A stretch of 64,000 bases of DNA from Anastrepha obliqua (lineage: Eukaryota > Arthropoda > Insecta > Diptera > Tephritidae): contig NC_072893.1 of assembly GCF_027943255.1 (NCBI RefSeq), forward strand, positions 62,776,001 to 62,840,000. Reading direction: 5' to 3'. Both the position numbers and the translations under genes were made by a program. The notes below the pieces were generated by a model. That model was not told where the DNA came from and did not search any database. It saw only the letters and a list, made by a program, of their open reading frames with translations. This document shows positions 45,001 to 56,959 of the stretch, one piece after another (positions within the stretch are counted from its first letter, which is position 1; each line of letters starts with the position of its first letter).

Positions 45001-45384
45001 AAAAAGTTATAGAAGTTTTTAATATAATAGAGGGTTCTGAATATAATACCTTTATGAGGACCTCTCTTGTTCCCAGTACTAACTCCTGTCCAGCAATTGT
45101 AAATATAGAAAATGGTCAGCTACAGACACAGAATTGTCGCAGTATCATAGAAACTTATTCCCGGCCTTCCTTTTTTCAGCGACCTTATTGTCTGTTGTCG
45201 ATTCCCTAGTGGTTCAGTACCCACAAAAGCATAAGTGCATATATTTTTGCGGCCAGCACTCTTTAACAAGACATTCATTAAAAATTTTCGTCAGATAACC
45301 TTGGTAACATGTTCCAATATTTGATGTCAGAAAAATTCTGGTAGATTAATATTATACATACGTAAACGCTTCAAATACAGATAA

Positions 45385-46020
45385 GGGGACAGATACCTGT
45401 AAAATTTCGAAAAAAAATTTTTTTTTTAATAAATGTTAATATAATTCTTTAAGAATATGTCAAAAAATTTTTAGAACGTAAATTTAAGTATTTCTTATAT
45501 TATAGATCGTAAATCATTCTCTATTCTTTGCGTTTGGGCGCTGGGAGAGATATAATCACGTTGCCGACTTTAGACGCGTTTTTCTCAAAACTATATTATA
45601 TTTTTTGAATTGGCGTACCCGATAACCCGAAAAGTCACTGAAATTTTGCACACAACTTTTTTATGATATTATTTTTTATATGAATTTACAATTCGAAAAT
45701 TTTTCGAAAAAATAATTTTTTCAAAGCAAAAATAGTAGGAAAATTCGCCCCAAAATTCGTTTTTTTTAATCATTTTATTTCGCGAAATTTTTCTTCTTGT
45801 TTTTTTTTTTTGTTAATTCATATAGAAATTATGACATTAATAAACGAAAAAATGTTTGTTTTTTTTTTGGTTGAAAAGCCCCGCTGCGACCTTCCTGGAA
45901 GAATTGAGTGTACATCCGCCATTTTAAATGCTTACAATAAAAAAAAAGTTTATATTATTTTAGTGTATAAATAAACTGTATGTCAATTTTGAAAAAAACA
46001 AAAATAAAAAAAAAAATATT
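45385..46020 (+). mobile_element. Possible relative of the 12865 TTAA-type element
   Basis: Starts GGGGACAGATACCTG after TAA and shares with 12865-13883 the block CGTTTTTCTCAAAACT (45580) and a following TTTTTTGAAYTGG. The equivalent position at 13057 is where the SINE landed. The right end is not defined. No coding capacity. Confidence 0.3.
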
Positions 46021-46861
46021 AAATTATTAAAGAATGCCTAACAAAATTTGTTTAGACCTTCGACAAAAACAACAATTTTTAAGTCATTTTGTACACACAG
46101 ACATAATGCAATAATCCCAAATGTACACTAAAACGTTTAATTGTATATATTTGCTTTTGTTGTTGTATTTCATTGTCGCATTTAACCTATGACGTTCTGA
46201 TAAATGAATAAGTTGGTGCAAGGCAGTAGGCGTCCAGACAGATTTAATGTCTACGTAAGCGGATTAGAATTTAGCCTGGTACAGGCTCACTCATACATAC
46301 ATACACAAATGTGTTTGAAGCTAACCGAGGTCAGGAAATTTAATTTATGCCTTTGAAACTATTCTTATATAAATTCATTTATTGCCTTCCACTGGAATTA
46401 ATGCCTGAACTTCCACCCAAATTCTTATATAACCAAACGATGCAAGTATAACCGCGAAAAAGGATAAGAAAGGCTTTACAAATGCCTATACAAGTGGGAA
46501 TTAAAAACGCCTGTGAAGCGAGTCTTATATTATATTAAGGAGATTAAAATTGTCGAAAAAAATAATATGGCAGGCAAGATCAAATACGCTAGCGAGCAAT
46601 TCTAATGACTCGGTTTTCCTTTGATAAACATTTTGCATGGGTGTCCGCCAAAATATGCTATCATCTGTTCATCTACAAAAGGAATATAGCTGAAAACCCC
46701 GATTTGCACAAATTTGGACTCAATAATATCAGTTACTGAGCTTTGCCAAATCAATCAACTGTTTTCATATTGTTCTCAGGAAGATGTAAAAAACCCTTCA
46801 ACTGATTTGAACTGATTAAAACTTATCGTTTTTTTTTTGCTATTGCAATTCCCAAGGTAGA

Positions 46862-47400
46862 AATAAAGGATCTTTCAAAAGTGTCACCAAGATCTCAGTA
46901 CTGAATAATTTCTAGATGATACCTTTTTTGAGTCGAATTTGACATTTGTTAAGTAGACAGCTATACAATTTTACACGATAGGGCACGCGTTAAAATTACT
47001 GAAATCAATAATGAAAATGGTCGACCATTAAGAATAACAAAGAGAAAAGATTCGTAATTTTTTTATGGTAAAAATCGTCCGAATGAGTCGACACCTCAAA
47101 AGTTAGTGAAAAAATTTCAAGAAGTTGGTTTCATTGCGGATAGGAAAAGAACTGGCAGACCACAAACTGGACGCTATGTTTCGAATATTGCCGATGTAGC
47201 GCAAGTGTTGCTGAACAACTGGATAACCAAATAAGAGCCGGTTTTTTGAATGCAAATAGTGAAGCCTGAATGAATCTAGAAATATGGGGCGAGAAGATAA
47301 ATGACTTGTAGCGCTGCCAGAAAATAAAGCCACATGCTATTCGAAATATTACAGAGGTTTAAGAAACAATTTGGTATTATCCACATTTCTTGAGCTGTTT
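46862..47400 (+). mobile_element. Tc1/mariner-related transposon, 5' half
   Basis: Left end GGATCTTTCAAAAGTGTCACC resembles 24078. At 46985-47240 frames give RVKITEINNENGRP, YGKNRPNESTPQKLVKKFQE and RKRTGRPQTGRYVSNIADVA: an N-terminal DNA-binding domain with the usual RTGRP linker. KPHAIRNITEV near 47330 suggests a later segment. Catalytic blocks are not recognisable. No 3' TIR. Confidence 0.55.
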
Positions 47401-49850
47401 AGCAATCTTCTCGACATAACAAACTTTTCACAATATCTCTTTTAGCTTCCTTTATTAAAATTAGAATTTTTTTGGTTACTACTCAATGTTTGTAATTTTG
47501 TTTTGGTTTAATCTTTCACTTTGGCTTGTCTGCTAATTTCAATAAATTTCCGATTAAAATTAGGAAACACCGTGATTTGTTTGTGATTCGCAAGGCAATT
47601 GAGACTAAATTACTTACAAACTAGGTAATTTACTCACAATTTTTTTTTTTTATGACGAATTACGTAGCTGAAAGGATAATAGCGAAGTGAACCTCAAAAG
47701 AGAGAGCGAATTATGGTAGGAGGGATTGAGTGCCGTGGGACCAAATCGAAAAGCGATACCTGTTTCTTATATCCAATTCATTTTTCATCCTCAAGCTTAC
47801 CTGTAATGAGAAAAAATTAAAATGTTGTGAGTTGAAGCTTAGATATGCTTTTTTTATAAGTATGAGCCTTGAAATTAGTACTTTGAAAGATATTTTCATA
47901 TGGGAAAAGAAATTCATTTGGCAGTAAGCTTACACGAATTTAAGCCATTTTATGTTAGTTTTAGGTAATAAAAACTTTCTGTATTATATTTATTTTTGTT
48001 CTTATTTTTGCTCTTATTTTTGTGCCTCTCTGTACACACTTTTATTTCCCTTAGGCGTAAAACACAGTGCTACACATAAAATGTTGAACAAGTTTTGCCT
48101 TCAGTTTCTGAAAGCACGTAATAAAATGAGCCAAGTCCCAATTGGGCATTTTTGATTTAGCTTCCATTAGTATTTTATCTTCATATCATAATTCAGCACT
48201 TTTTTCAAAGAAAATTCTTTTTTTCACGACTATGTCTCAAAAACCAATTGAAAATTTATTTTACGGTCTTAACCATCTTAAGATACAGACTAAGAGAAAA
48301 AAATGTATCACAAACTTATTTGAAAAAACTGCAGGTAATGTTTCAAAATCGGAAAAATGCCAAGAAAATACCATTTTTTCACCCTTTTCACCCGCTCATA
48401 GCTTCCAATCTATCCTTTTTTGTTTAATATGTACATTTTTGCCTTTGCAAACTTAGGTAATAACCAAATTAAAATGACAATAAAATTGTTGTACTGTATA
48501 TTGCATGGATTTTATGAGCTCAAGGCTAGTAGATTGGCGATTTACTAAAAATCTGAAAATTTTATAATTTTGAGCGGTAGCAAATCTTATCTCGGTGATC
48601 ACTACATCTTCTTATCAGATTTTTTTGTAGACTTTAACGATACGGGAACTCGCATCACTCCGCATGGTAAGCCAATGCGTTGCGAAATTGAACTACAGTT
48701 CATTTTCAGCAAATGTTTACCATTCAAAGAGATAATATTATGAATTATTAGATAATTGTAAAATACTTTTTTAAATTCCGTCAAATGTCTTCTGTCGCAG
48801 CTGTGCCTCCGCCCCGATCTTGCTAGAATACGACATCGTTGTCTAAATTTTTACTTCTTTGGATGTTCAACAGACTTGAAATTGGCAGACATCCACAATA
48901 TTTGATCGTTTATCTGAGAGATGAAGTGGTTTTACCATGTTGAGAAATAGAGAAGGAATATGAGTCCAAACTAGTGCTAACACAATTGACCTCCAAGCCT
49001 AAGTGCACCCTTTATTGCACTCCATTTAACAAAACACGAAGTGTATAAGCAGTGTAAAAACTGAAAACATTAATGAGCTGACACATTTCAATTGAATTGT
49101 TCAACTTTAGCTATATCTCACGTCCCTCAGTGCTTTACCGCCATGAAACCACAAATTGTATTTGATTTTTTATTTGCATGTGATACGAGTACTTATTTAT
49201 TCCCACAGTATATCCACATGCAGTAAAAATATAAAAATCATAAGTGTCAGCCAATATGCGCAGTCACTTACTGAATTTACCATAAACCAGATAAATAAGT
49301 AATTGCTGGTTAAATATTATTGCAAACAAAATTTATGTACTCTATTTGTAGCAGCTCATAGTGCGATATTAACGCATTAGCGCCAACAAAAACAGCAATA
49401 CAACTGGGAAAAGCAAAAGCAACGCAAAATAAAAAAAACAGAACAAAATTGCTGCTACGCACAGTGTAATGGGCTCATCTATATTATTTTTATTTATTTT
49501 TGGAAAAAAATAGCAGCACCACGAAGTTTCGTATACTCGTTGGAGTTGCACAAATTAATCGATTTTTAAAAATTTAGCTAAAATCGAGTGACTGAAATTT
49601 CAAATTTTTTTAATTTTCAACTAATATAAATCAAATTTGATAAAATGAAGGAATTTGAGTTGTCAAAGAAAAAATAATAATTTATAACATGCCACGCCTA
49701 GTCTTTAGTCATGGAATTTAAACTTTTATGCATCAAAATGTTTCGATTAAAAAATATACAAAGCAATCTAAGTGGGAAACTATGTCAGCACCCTTTCCTT
49801 TTCTTGAATTTATCGGTACCTACTATCTAATTTCTCCTAAGTAAACTATA
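47401..49850. other. Non-coding sequence
   Basis: No gene, RNA or element recognised in this stretch. Open frames at 47730-48456 are AT-rich and have no motif. Confidence 0.45.
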
Positions 49851-49851
49851 C

Positions 49852-50021
49852 AATGTGGCGCAAAATTAATCAATTTTGTTTTCGAATAATTTTTTTACTA
49901 AATTAAAAAAATACTTTTAAGTAACGGAAATCTTTATTTTGACTCATTGATGCACGACGTCATATGCAAAAATTATAAATGAATAAATCTTCCGCTAGAG
50001 TTATTAATTTTGCGCCACATT
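49852..50021. mobile_element. Short TIR MITE, copy 3 (best preserved ends)
   Basis: TGTGGCGCAAAATTAAT starts at 49854 and the same sequence occurs inverted, ending at about 50019. About 168 bases, no coding capacity. Family shared with 2262-2470 and 5526-5740. The target duplication is not clear, so the superfamily is open. Confidence 0.75.
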
Positions 50022-51147
50022 AATTATTAATATCTAATTATTAAAATAATTGTCCGATTACACTGACTTTCCTTTTTTTGAACTAGTAAATGCGTTATTT
50101 TCATACGAGCCTATAACCAAACAATCAGAACTAAATTTACATATTAGAGAAGGGCATTGGAAAGTTGAACAAGAATCTCAATCAGTTTTAGTTAAATGAA
50201 ATTCTTCTCATTTTCATTACTTTTACTTTGTATAAAAATGTAAATTTCTCAAAAACTTAAAGTGAAATCACAATGAAATCCCACTGTGCTACGTACTGGG
50301 AACTGGAGAGCAAGGCAATCGATTTGCAATTATGTAAATGTAAATTAGTGATAATTTCATTGGGTGAAATTAATTTAACTGCATTTATTAGAAAATAACA
50401 CTGGGGACATATTGCATGCAGAACTGGAGCACTGAGTGCGCGTATGCACAAAAACACACACACTAACCCACAGACACGAGAGCTGTGCAGTTGAGAGTGC
50501 GAGAGTGCATAAATACGCGTGTATGTGTGCATTTGTGCTTACGTAAATTTATATTGTGGTGTTGACTGTCAACAAGCAAACAAATAATTGTGTGCCAAGG
50601 GAGGGCGAGGAGGGAAGTGTGTGATAAAGTTGTACAAGGCATGGATTAATACTGCAATTATGGCACAAATGGCTAACTCGTAAAGCATATGTGTGTATGT
50701 GCATATGTATGCATGAGCAAATATGTGTGTATGTATGTATGTTTGCATGAGCAAATTCATGAGCACAGTCAAATGTGAGCGAAACAAAAACAAAATGTAA
50801 ATCGTTACAGCTGCGACGAAAGTTCTAAGCGTTGCTATGATTAAAAAATCTATGGCGCACTGACAAAAGTGAATTTGCATTATATGTGAAAACTTATTTG
50901 GTACATTTGAGAATTTTCTATTTTTATTTTGTAAATGCACTAGAAAAACGTTAATAAGTTATTTATTTATTTATTTAATCGAAAATACAATTTTAGTTAT
51001 TACAATGTTTATGTTAAACTTAAAGTAAAAATTTAACATTAAATTATTAAATAGAAAGTGAAAGTAAAAGTTTTGGAAAAAGTACTAGAAAATAGTGGCA
51101 AAAGTAGTGGAGGTATTAGGGGTTAAAGGGTTAAAGAATAGGATATC
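50022..51147. other. Non-coding sequence
   Basis: TATGTGTGTATGTATGTATG-type repeats at 50690-50750. No gene recognised. Confidence 0.45.
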
Positions 51148-51635
51148 AGGGGGTTTCCAATAAGAGGTGTTATTTTGATATTCAAAGAAAAATGCTAGTT
51201 TTTAATATAGATGATCGGATGTTTATTTCATTATAAAGAGGCAGGTATGCCGTTAATAGTAGAAAATACAATAACATCAGGCAAATGACCACCACGACCA
51301 CGCTTACAGGACAATATCCTTTTCATGAAATTTTCCATAAACGAATTGCAAAGTGGCTGCCTTATGTCCTCGATAGCCTCACGTATTCCATCTTTGAGGC
51401 CTTGAATCTACCCTGGGCTGTTGACGTAGACCTTCTCTTTCACGTGCCCCAAAGAAAAAAGTCACAAGGTGTTAAATCACAAAATCTCGGTGGCCAATTG
51501 TGATCACCTCTTCGTCTTGTTGAAAATAAACGTTGTCCAGATCAATACCATCCAATTCCGGCCATAAAAATTGTTCATCATCTTTCGATAGCACAATCCA
51601 TTCACCTGTAACACCTGTTATTGAAAATTAATTAA
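51148..51635 (-). mobile_element. Tc1/mariner-related transposon, internally deleted 3' half
   Basis: The minus strand gives, in shifting frames, LWPELDGIDLDNVYFQQD (second Asp), PPRFCDLTPCDFFLWG (third acidic region), VKEKVYVN, LKDGIREAIEDI and GRGGHLPDVIVF. About 25 codons between the second and third catalytic regions are lost. GGGGGTTTCCAATAAGAGG at 51148 may be the terminal repeat. The 5' side stops at a SINE. Confidence 0.65.
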
Positions 51636-51948
51636 TTGGCGCTGTAACCACTTTTTGGGTGTTTGGCCGAGCTCCTCCACCTAGTTGTGGTGTGCGTCTT
51701 GATGTGGAGGGACCTACAGTCTCCAGCCGAGCCCCAACGGCAGATATTTTTTATGAGGTTATTTTTCATGGCAAATATACACTCGGGGGTATGACATTGC
51801 TTGCCGAGGGGCGCCCGCTATGAAAAAACACTTTTTCTTCATTTTGGTGTTTTACCGAGATTCGAACCTACTTTATCTCCGAATTCGGAATGGTAGTCAC
51901 GCACCAGCCCATTCGGCTACGGTGGCCGCCTACATTTCCCATACAGAT
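51636..51948 (-). mobile_element. tRNA-derived SINE
   Basis: Head at the right (GCCACCGTAGCCGAATGGG, TTCGAATCTCGGTAAAAC), body with GGGCGCCCCTCGGCAAGC, and tail AGCGCCAATTAATTAATTTT at the left. A small deletion removes the TTGTGGAACAACATC part of the body. No target duplication seen. Confidence 0.8.
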
Positions 51949-53466
51949 ATTTATTTACATCCATGTTTGGGATGTTTACAAGTGTGCAAATATTCCCATT
52001 ACGTCATACACAAAATATTTTCATATTCGACTTAAGCCAAAATATCAATGGGCGTTACAAATATAAATTACATGCCTTCACACCTAAACAAAAGTAAACA
52101 GTTAGCTTCTAAATACATATATTGCTGGCACTGTATCTTTCCATAGCTTGACTACCTGCTGACTTTTCTCACAGTATACATACACACGAATAATACAGAC
52201 GCCTACTCAAAGCCATTGGTTTGACAGCATTGATCCTATAGAATGGAGTATGTGTGTGTGTACTTCAGTGTCCGTCCAGCCTTTAACTTTCAAGTAAATT
52301 ACATTTAATTTGATTTGAAGATGTGAGTTCAATATAATACATAATTAGATACAAATAGATATTGGCACGCAAACTGTAGTTTACAGAGTCAAGCACATAT
52401 TCAAATATTTCATCAATGCTTGTTTGTAAATTAATATATAGACAGGGTAATCCAAATAGAAGTTTCCTTCAGTAAACACTTGTATGTGCTGTCCTTCAAT
52501 TGAACAACGATGTGAATCGCTTAAAGCTTGAAAAACTTTGGAGAATATTTTAAATTTCCTTATAAATTGTTGCCGTGGTAGTTTGTGTAGGAAATGAAAA
52601 GAAATGACCAAGTGTTTCGGTCAACTCAACTTACAGGAATTAGGCCGACAAATTATATTTTCGAAAGGGTTGCTCTTTCACATCGGTAGTAGCAGGGTTA
52701 ACAAGCCATATCGCTAAAACAAGGAATTGGAAAGCACTAAGGATTATCAGTACGCCAATAAATTCACAGTAAGTGGTCGTTTGCTGCTAATTTTGTAGCG
52801 AAAGGATCATTGCCACATTTTTTTTTTTTGCTGCTGCGAACGCCATTTCAATCAATGATAAGTCCAATAAACACAAGATTGTCGGTGCTTTGTGAGTTCG
52901 AATTTTAGGATTGCATGATATTCAACTGCAACAGAAAGTCTCACCATGCCACAAAACCCAACAATCAAGTTCGGTAATTATGTTATCGTGATCAGATCCC
53001 TCTATACACACATTTGTGAGGTATCAATAAAGATCTAGGCAGTGAGAATATTCCAGGTTATTTTCGTATCGTCCATCTTTTATCGAAACAGCGCCCAAAA
53101 AGTGCCAAAAAAATCTTGGAAAATTTAGTTAACAGACCGCCAAAATAGTGTATATTTCCATAAATAATGGTAATTTTATATTTTCAATATAGCTTTAAGT
53201 TAGTTCTCTTTAATTTCCCGCGACTTCATAGACTGTCATCGGAGTGTTCGCCTTGAAGTTGCTGTAAAAGCTGCAAAAAGGATGAGAATAAGTAAACTAT
53301 TTCGAATTTCCCCTGTTATTATCCCGGATTAGGCATCCCAGGAAGCAACTTTTAAACTCTCTAAATCAGTACTCTTTTAAACTCTCTAATGAGTCAGCCA
53401 TACTAAAGATTTAGACAAAATGTGGTATCACAAAGGACATTCATCATTGGCCAAAGTATAAAGCTA
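51949..53466. other. Non-coding sequence
   Basis: No gene recognised. TTTTAAACTCTCTAA occurs twice at 53349 and 53375. Confidence 0.45.
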
Positions 53467-54163
53467 AATTCAGTGGCTGCAACTTTTTTATTTTATTATA
53501 TTATGTTTTAGTTTATTTAACATTTTTTATTTCGTTTTATTTTATTCTGCTTAATTATGTAACACTCTATTTTAAAGTTTTTATTTGTTTATTATTTAAA
53601 TTTTTGTTTAGTTTTCTTTTTATTTTAGTTTTCTTAGAGTTGTTTAAATTTTTGTATTTATTTTATTTCTGTTTACTAACACATTTTCAAATTAACTAAA
53701 TCCTTTTATTTCTTTTTTATATTTTTTATTATTTTCTTTTCACTCAATTTTATTTTACTTCAATTTTTAACACTTTACCTTAAAATTTGTAACTTATTTT
53801 AAGACTTTATTTTTCATTTTATTTAAGTTTTCTTGTTTCATTATATTTAATATTTTTTATATTCGTGTTATTTAATTAAAGAAACAATTATTTTAGTTTG
53901 TTTTTGTACTTACTTTTGTTTTATTGATTTAATTTTTTTATTCCTTTCTCTTATTTCTTTACTTTTCTCACTAAATTCTTTTAATATTTTTTGTTTTGTT
54001 GATACTTATTTGTTTTATAATTATTTTACTTTTTTATTATTTTACTCATTTCGTTTTGCTCACTTTTTTTGTATCTGATTCAGCATCTGCCACTTCAGCT
54101 TCCCTATTGTATTTTAATTTATTTAAAATTTTGATTTTATTTCGCTTCTTTTGATTTTAGTTA

Positions 54164-54174
54164 AAGTTTCCTTT
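54164..54174 (+). repeat. Target-site duplication, left (LINE at 54175)
   Basis: AAGTTTCCTTT, identical to 55128-55138. Confidence 0.85.
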
Positions 54175-55127
54175 CTCCTTTTCCGATACAAACCTACGCA
54201 GCGCAAGTTTGGGGATATGCCTTATTCGATGAGGTAAATAAACTTCAACGCTACTTTATTAAAAGAATCCTCAAACTACCCGAGTTCACTCCAAATTATG
54301 CAATAACATTAGAAACTAATATAGAAGATAGCCACATGTATTCTTTAGAATTACACATGAAGTATATCTGGAAAACTATTTACAAATATAATTGCAACAG
54401 ACTCCCACACAAACTAACGCAAGGCATCTTAAATAAAAATGTATTTTGGCTTAAACATCTGAACGACATGGGAATGGAGTTCGGTCTGAAGTTTGAAGAA
54501 AACATCACTTCTATAGACTGGCAAGATCGTTGTGTGCAACTTCTTACCGAAATGAGAGTAAAAGATATCAACATGGCAAGGCAAAAAGCACAGTCAAGCG
54601 AGAAGCGAATTTATAAACATTTAGACCACTCAAAAGGGGAATCATATATTAAAGAAGATATGCGGCTAGCTGATATTACGACAATTTTCAAAGCAAGATG
54701 TGGTTTACTGAAGCTAAATGCAACTACGTATGGAAATGCTCAGAAAATATGCACCCTCTGCAATTTAAACGAGGAAGAAAATATGCAGCACTTCTTAGGA
54801 AGATGTCCGGTACTGAAGGAGATCAGAATAAAATACCTAAACGCAGCAAAGCTAAATGAAGCAGAAGTAATAGATATACTTAATGGCCACAATTGGAAAA
54901 TACTAACTTGCTTTATATACTCAGCCTTACGCTATAGAAATTTTCTTATTGCAGAGTTCAATTTTTGATTAATTTTTGAGTTGTGACAGACAACATTGTT
55001 ATTGCCACAAATTTATTCTTTCTTTCTTTATGTATTTATATGTATATTTAAACGAATTATTGTAAAAATTATTGTAATGTAAGATGAAATATTTATAAAT
55101 AAATAAAGAAGAATTACTACATACTAC
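54175..55127 (+). mobile_element. 5'-truncated LINE with intact frame (I/Outcast-like, clade uncertain)
   Basis: A 953-base insertion into the T-rich array, bounded by an exact 11-bp duplication. It holds the C-terminal 263 residues of a LINE ORF2 and a 3' UTR of about 160 bases ending in AT-rich sequence with two AATAAA-like words. No RNase H precedes the knuckle in this copy, so it differs from the I-like copies elsewhere in the window. Confidence 0.85.
54177..54968 (+). pseudogene. LINE ORF2 C-terminus, no frame damage
   Basis: 264 codons with no internal stop. It begins in the RT thumb (IQTYAAQVWGYALFDEV), continues with LQRYFIKRILKLPEFTPN and a long charged region, and ends with ICTLCNLNEEENMQHFLGRCP, the CxxC...H...C knuckle near residue 200, then IRIKYLNAAKL. 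It ends at TGA 54966-54968. Because the frame is complete up to the truncation point, this insertion is probably young. It cannot act alone since the endonuclease and RT catalytic parts are absent. Confidence 0.8.
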
Positions 55128-55138
55128 AAGTTTCCTTT
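55128..55138 (+). repeat. Target-site duplication, right (LINE at 54175)
   Basis: AAGTTTCCTTT, identical to 54164-54174. Confidence 0.85.
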
Positions 55139-55540
55139 TATTGCGAATTTCTATATTTCATTTTTGTTTTATATTTTTTACATATTTTTGTATTTTTTTT
55201 ATTTCTTTCTTCATTTTGCTTTAATAGTTTTTTTTAATGTTACTTAATTCAAACATTTTTTATTTTTATTTAAAAAATATTCTTTAATTTTGTTTTTTAT
55301 TTTCATAATTTGCTTTATTTTTTTTTTATTTTTTTTATTTCATTAAATTTTTTCACTTTTTCTTTATTTTTCTTCTGTTTAAAAAAATTTTTTTCTGAAA
55401 TTCTTAATTTATTTTTTTACATTTGCTATTTCAATGTTTATTTTGTTTAAACTTACTTAATTTTTTTTAATCAATTTAATTACTATAACTTCTTTGTCTA
55501 GTTTTCTTTATATTTTTCACTTAATTTGTTTTATATTTTG

Positions 55541-56821
55541 GGAGGTTGAATTAGTTTTAAAGGTTTTTTTCGAAGATTTGGGGCTTTATTGTGAAAAAAC
55601 GGTACAAAATATTTTATTCAAAGTATTGGCCATCGCTAGCTACAACTTTCGCCCATCTTTCGGGCAATTTCCGGATGCCGTTTCTCCAAAATTCTGGCCG
55701 CTGCTTGGCTATCCATGACTCAACCCATATTTTGGTAGCCTCGTACGAGGAGAACCGCTGGTCCGCCAGATCGAGACTCATATGCCGGAACAAATGATAA
55801 TCGGAGGGAGCTATGTCTGGATTATACGGCGGGTGGGGTAACACTTCCCAGCCAAGCGTCCCAAGGTATTTTTTGATAGGTTGAGAAACATGCGGCCGAG
55901 CGTTGTCATGTTGCAAAATAACCTTGTCGTGCCTTTTTACCGTTTCCGGCCGTTTTTCTTTCAATGCCCGGCTTAAACGCATCAATTGCAGTCGGTAACG
56001 ATCCCCCGTGATTGTTTCGCCCGGTTGGAGCAGCTCAAAATATACGTCGCCGACCTGATCCCACCAAATGCAGAGCATGATTTTCTTGCCGTGAATATTC
56101 TGCTTGGCCGTCGACGTTGATGCGTAGCCGGGCAAACCCCATGATTTTTTGCGCTTTGGGTTATCGTAGTGGATCCATTTTTCGTCGCCAGTCACCACCC
56201 GATGCAAAAAACCCTTCCGATTTTGTCGCCCGATCAGCAATTCGCACGTAAAAAATCGCCGTTCGACGTCGCGCAGCTTCAACTCGTACGGGACCCAATG
56301 TCCTTGCTTTTGGATCATTCCCATCGCTTTTAGACGCTTGAAACGATTGATTTATCAACGCCCAATGATTCAGCAAGCTCTTCTTGGGTTTGGCACGAGT
56401 CCTCGTTTACCAATTCCCCCAATTCCGCGTCCTCGAACTTTTTGGGCTGGCCAAGACGCTCCTTGTCTTCGGTGTGAAAATCACCACTTTTGAATCGTCG
56501 AAACCAGTACTCACATATTGAAATCGACGGATTATGGTCTGGGTAGGCCTCCTGCAGCAATTCACGGGCTTGGGCTGTATTTTTTTTTTCAAATTGAAGC
56601 AGAAAAGCAAAGCTTCCCGCAAATTGCGTTTCGACGGCACGAAAGTTGACATACTCGGAGCACGAAAACACTGCGTTGTTTATACTTCAGCGAAATGACA
56701 GATACTGATAAACAAAGCCTAGGGATGAGGCTTTGTCATGAATATATATTCAGTATTGCCAACGCGATAAAGTGATAAATAGTGCCATCTGTGTGTCACC
56801 TTTAAAACTAATTCAACCTCC
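55541..56821 (-). mobile_element. Full-length mariner with perfect inverted ends
   Basis: 1,281 bases. The first 24 bases (55541-55564, beginning GGAGGTTGAATTAG) are repeated exactly inverted at 56798-56821. TA follows on the right; on the left the TA is not evident. The transposase fills the interior on the minus strand. The length and the 345-codon transposase are the usual size for mariner. It lies in the T-rich array. Confidence 0.92.
55614..56652 (-). pseudogene. Mariner transposase, two frameshifts, catalytic triad intact
   Basis: Start MSTFVPSKRN at 56652. The N-terminal DNA-binding domain contains FCFNLKK, then a +1 shift at the T-run 56580-56590, then ARELLQEAY, YWFRRFKSGDF and LGQPKKFED. 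A second shift lies near 56335-56345, after SLGVDKSIVS. The C-terminal 236 residues (55614-56324) are intact: WVPYEL, VVTGDEKWIHYDN, LQHDNARPH, IAPSDYHLF and RWAKVVASDGQYFE. The three catalytic Asp fall at about 156, 249 and 284 of the 345-residue product, the same spacing as Mos1. Mauritiana-like. The protein cuts and pastes the element at TA. Confidence 0.9.
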
Positions 56822-56947
56822 TATAGTATTATTATTTTTTTTAGTTTATTATAATTAGTTTTACTTTACTTTGTTTTTTTTTTTCATTTAGTTTTTTTTT
56901 TTTTTTTGGATTCAGCATATGCGATTTCAGATTTCTTATTTGATTGT

Positions 56948-56959
56948 ACTACATTTTAC
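56948..56959 (+). repeat. Target-site duplication, left (I-like LINE at 56960)
   Basis: ACTACATTTTAC, identical to 57816-57827. Confidence 0.85.

Noticed and set aside
50257..50940. 91- and 123-codon minus-strand frames
   Set aside because: AT-rich, partly over GTATGTATG repeats, with no recognisable motif or splice context.
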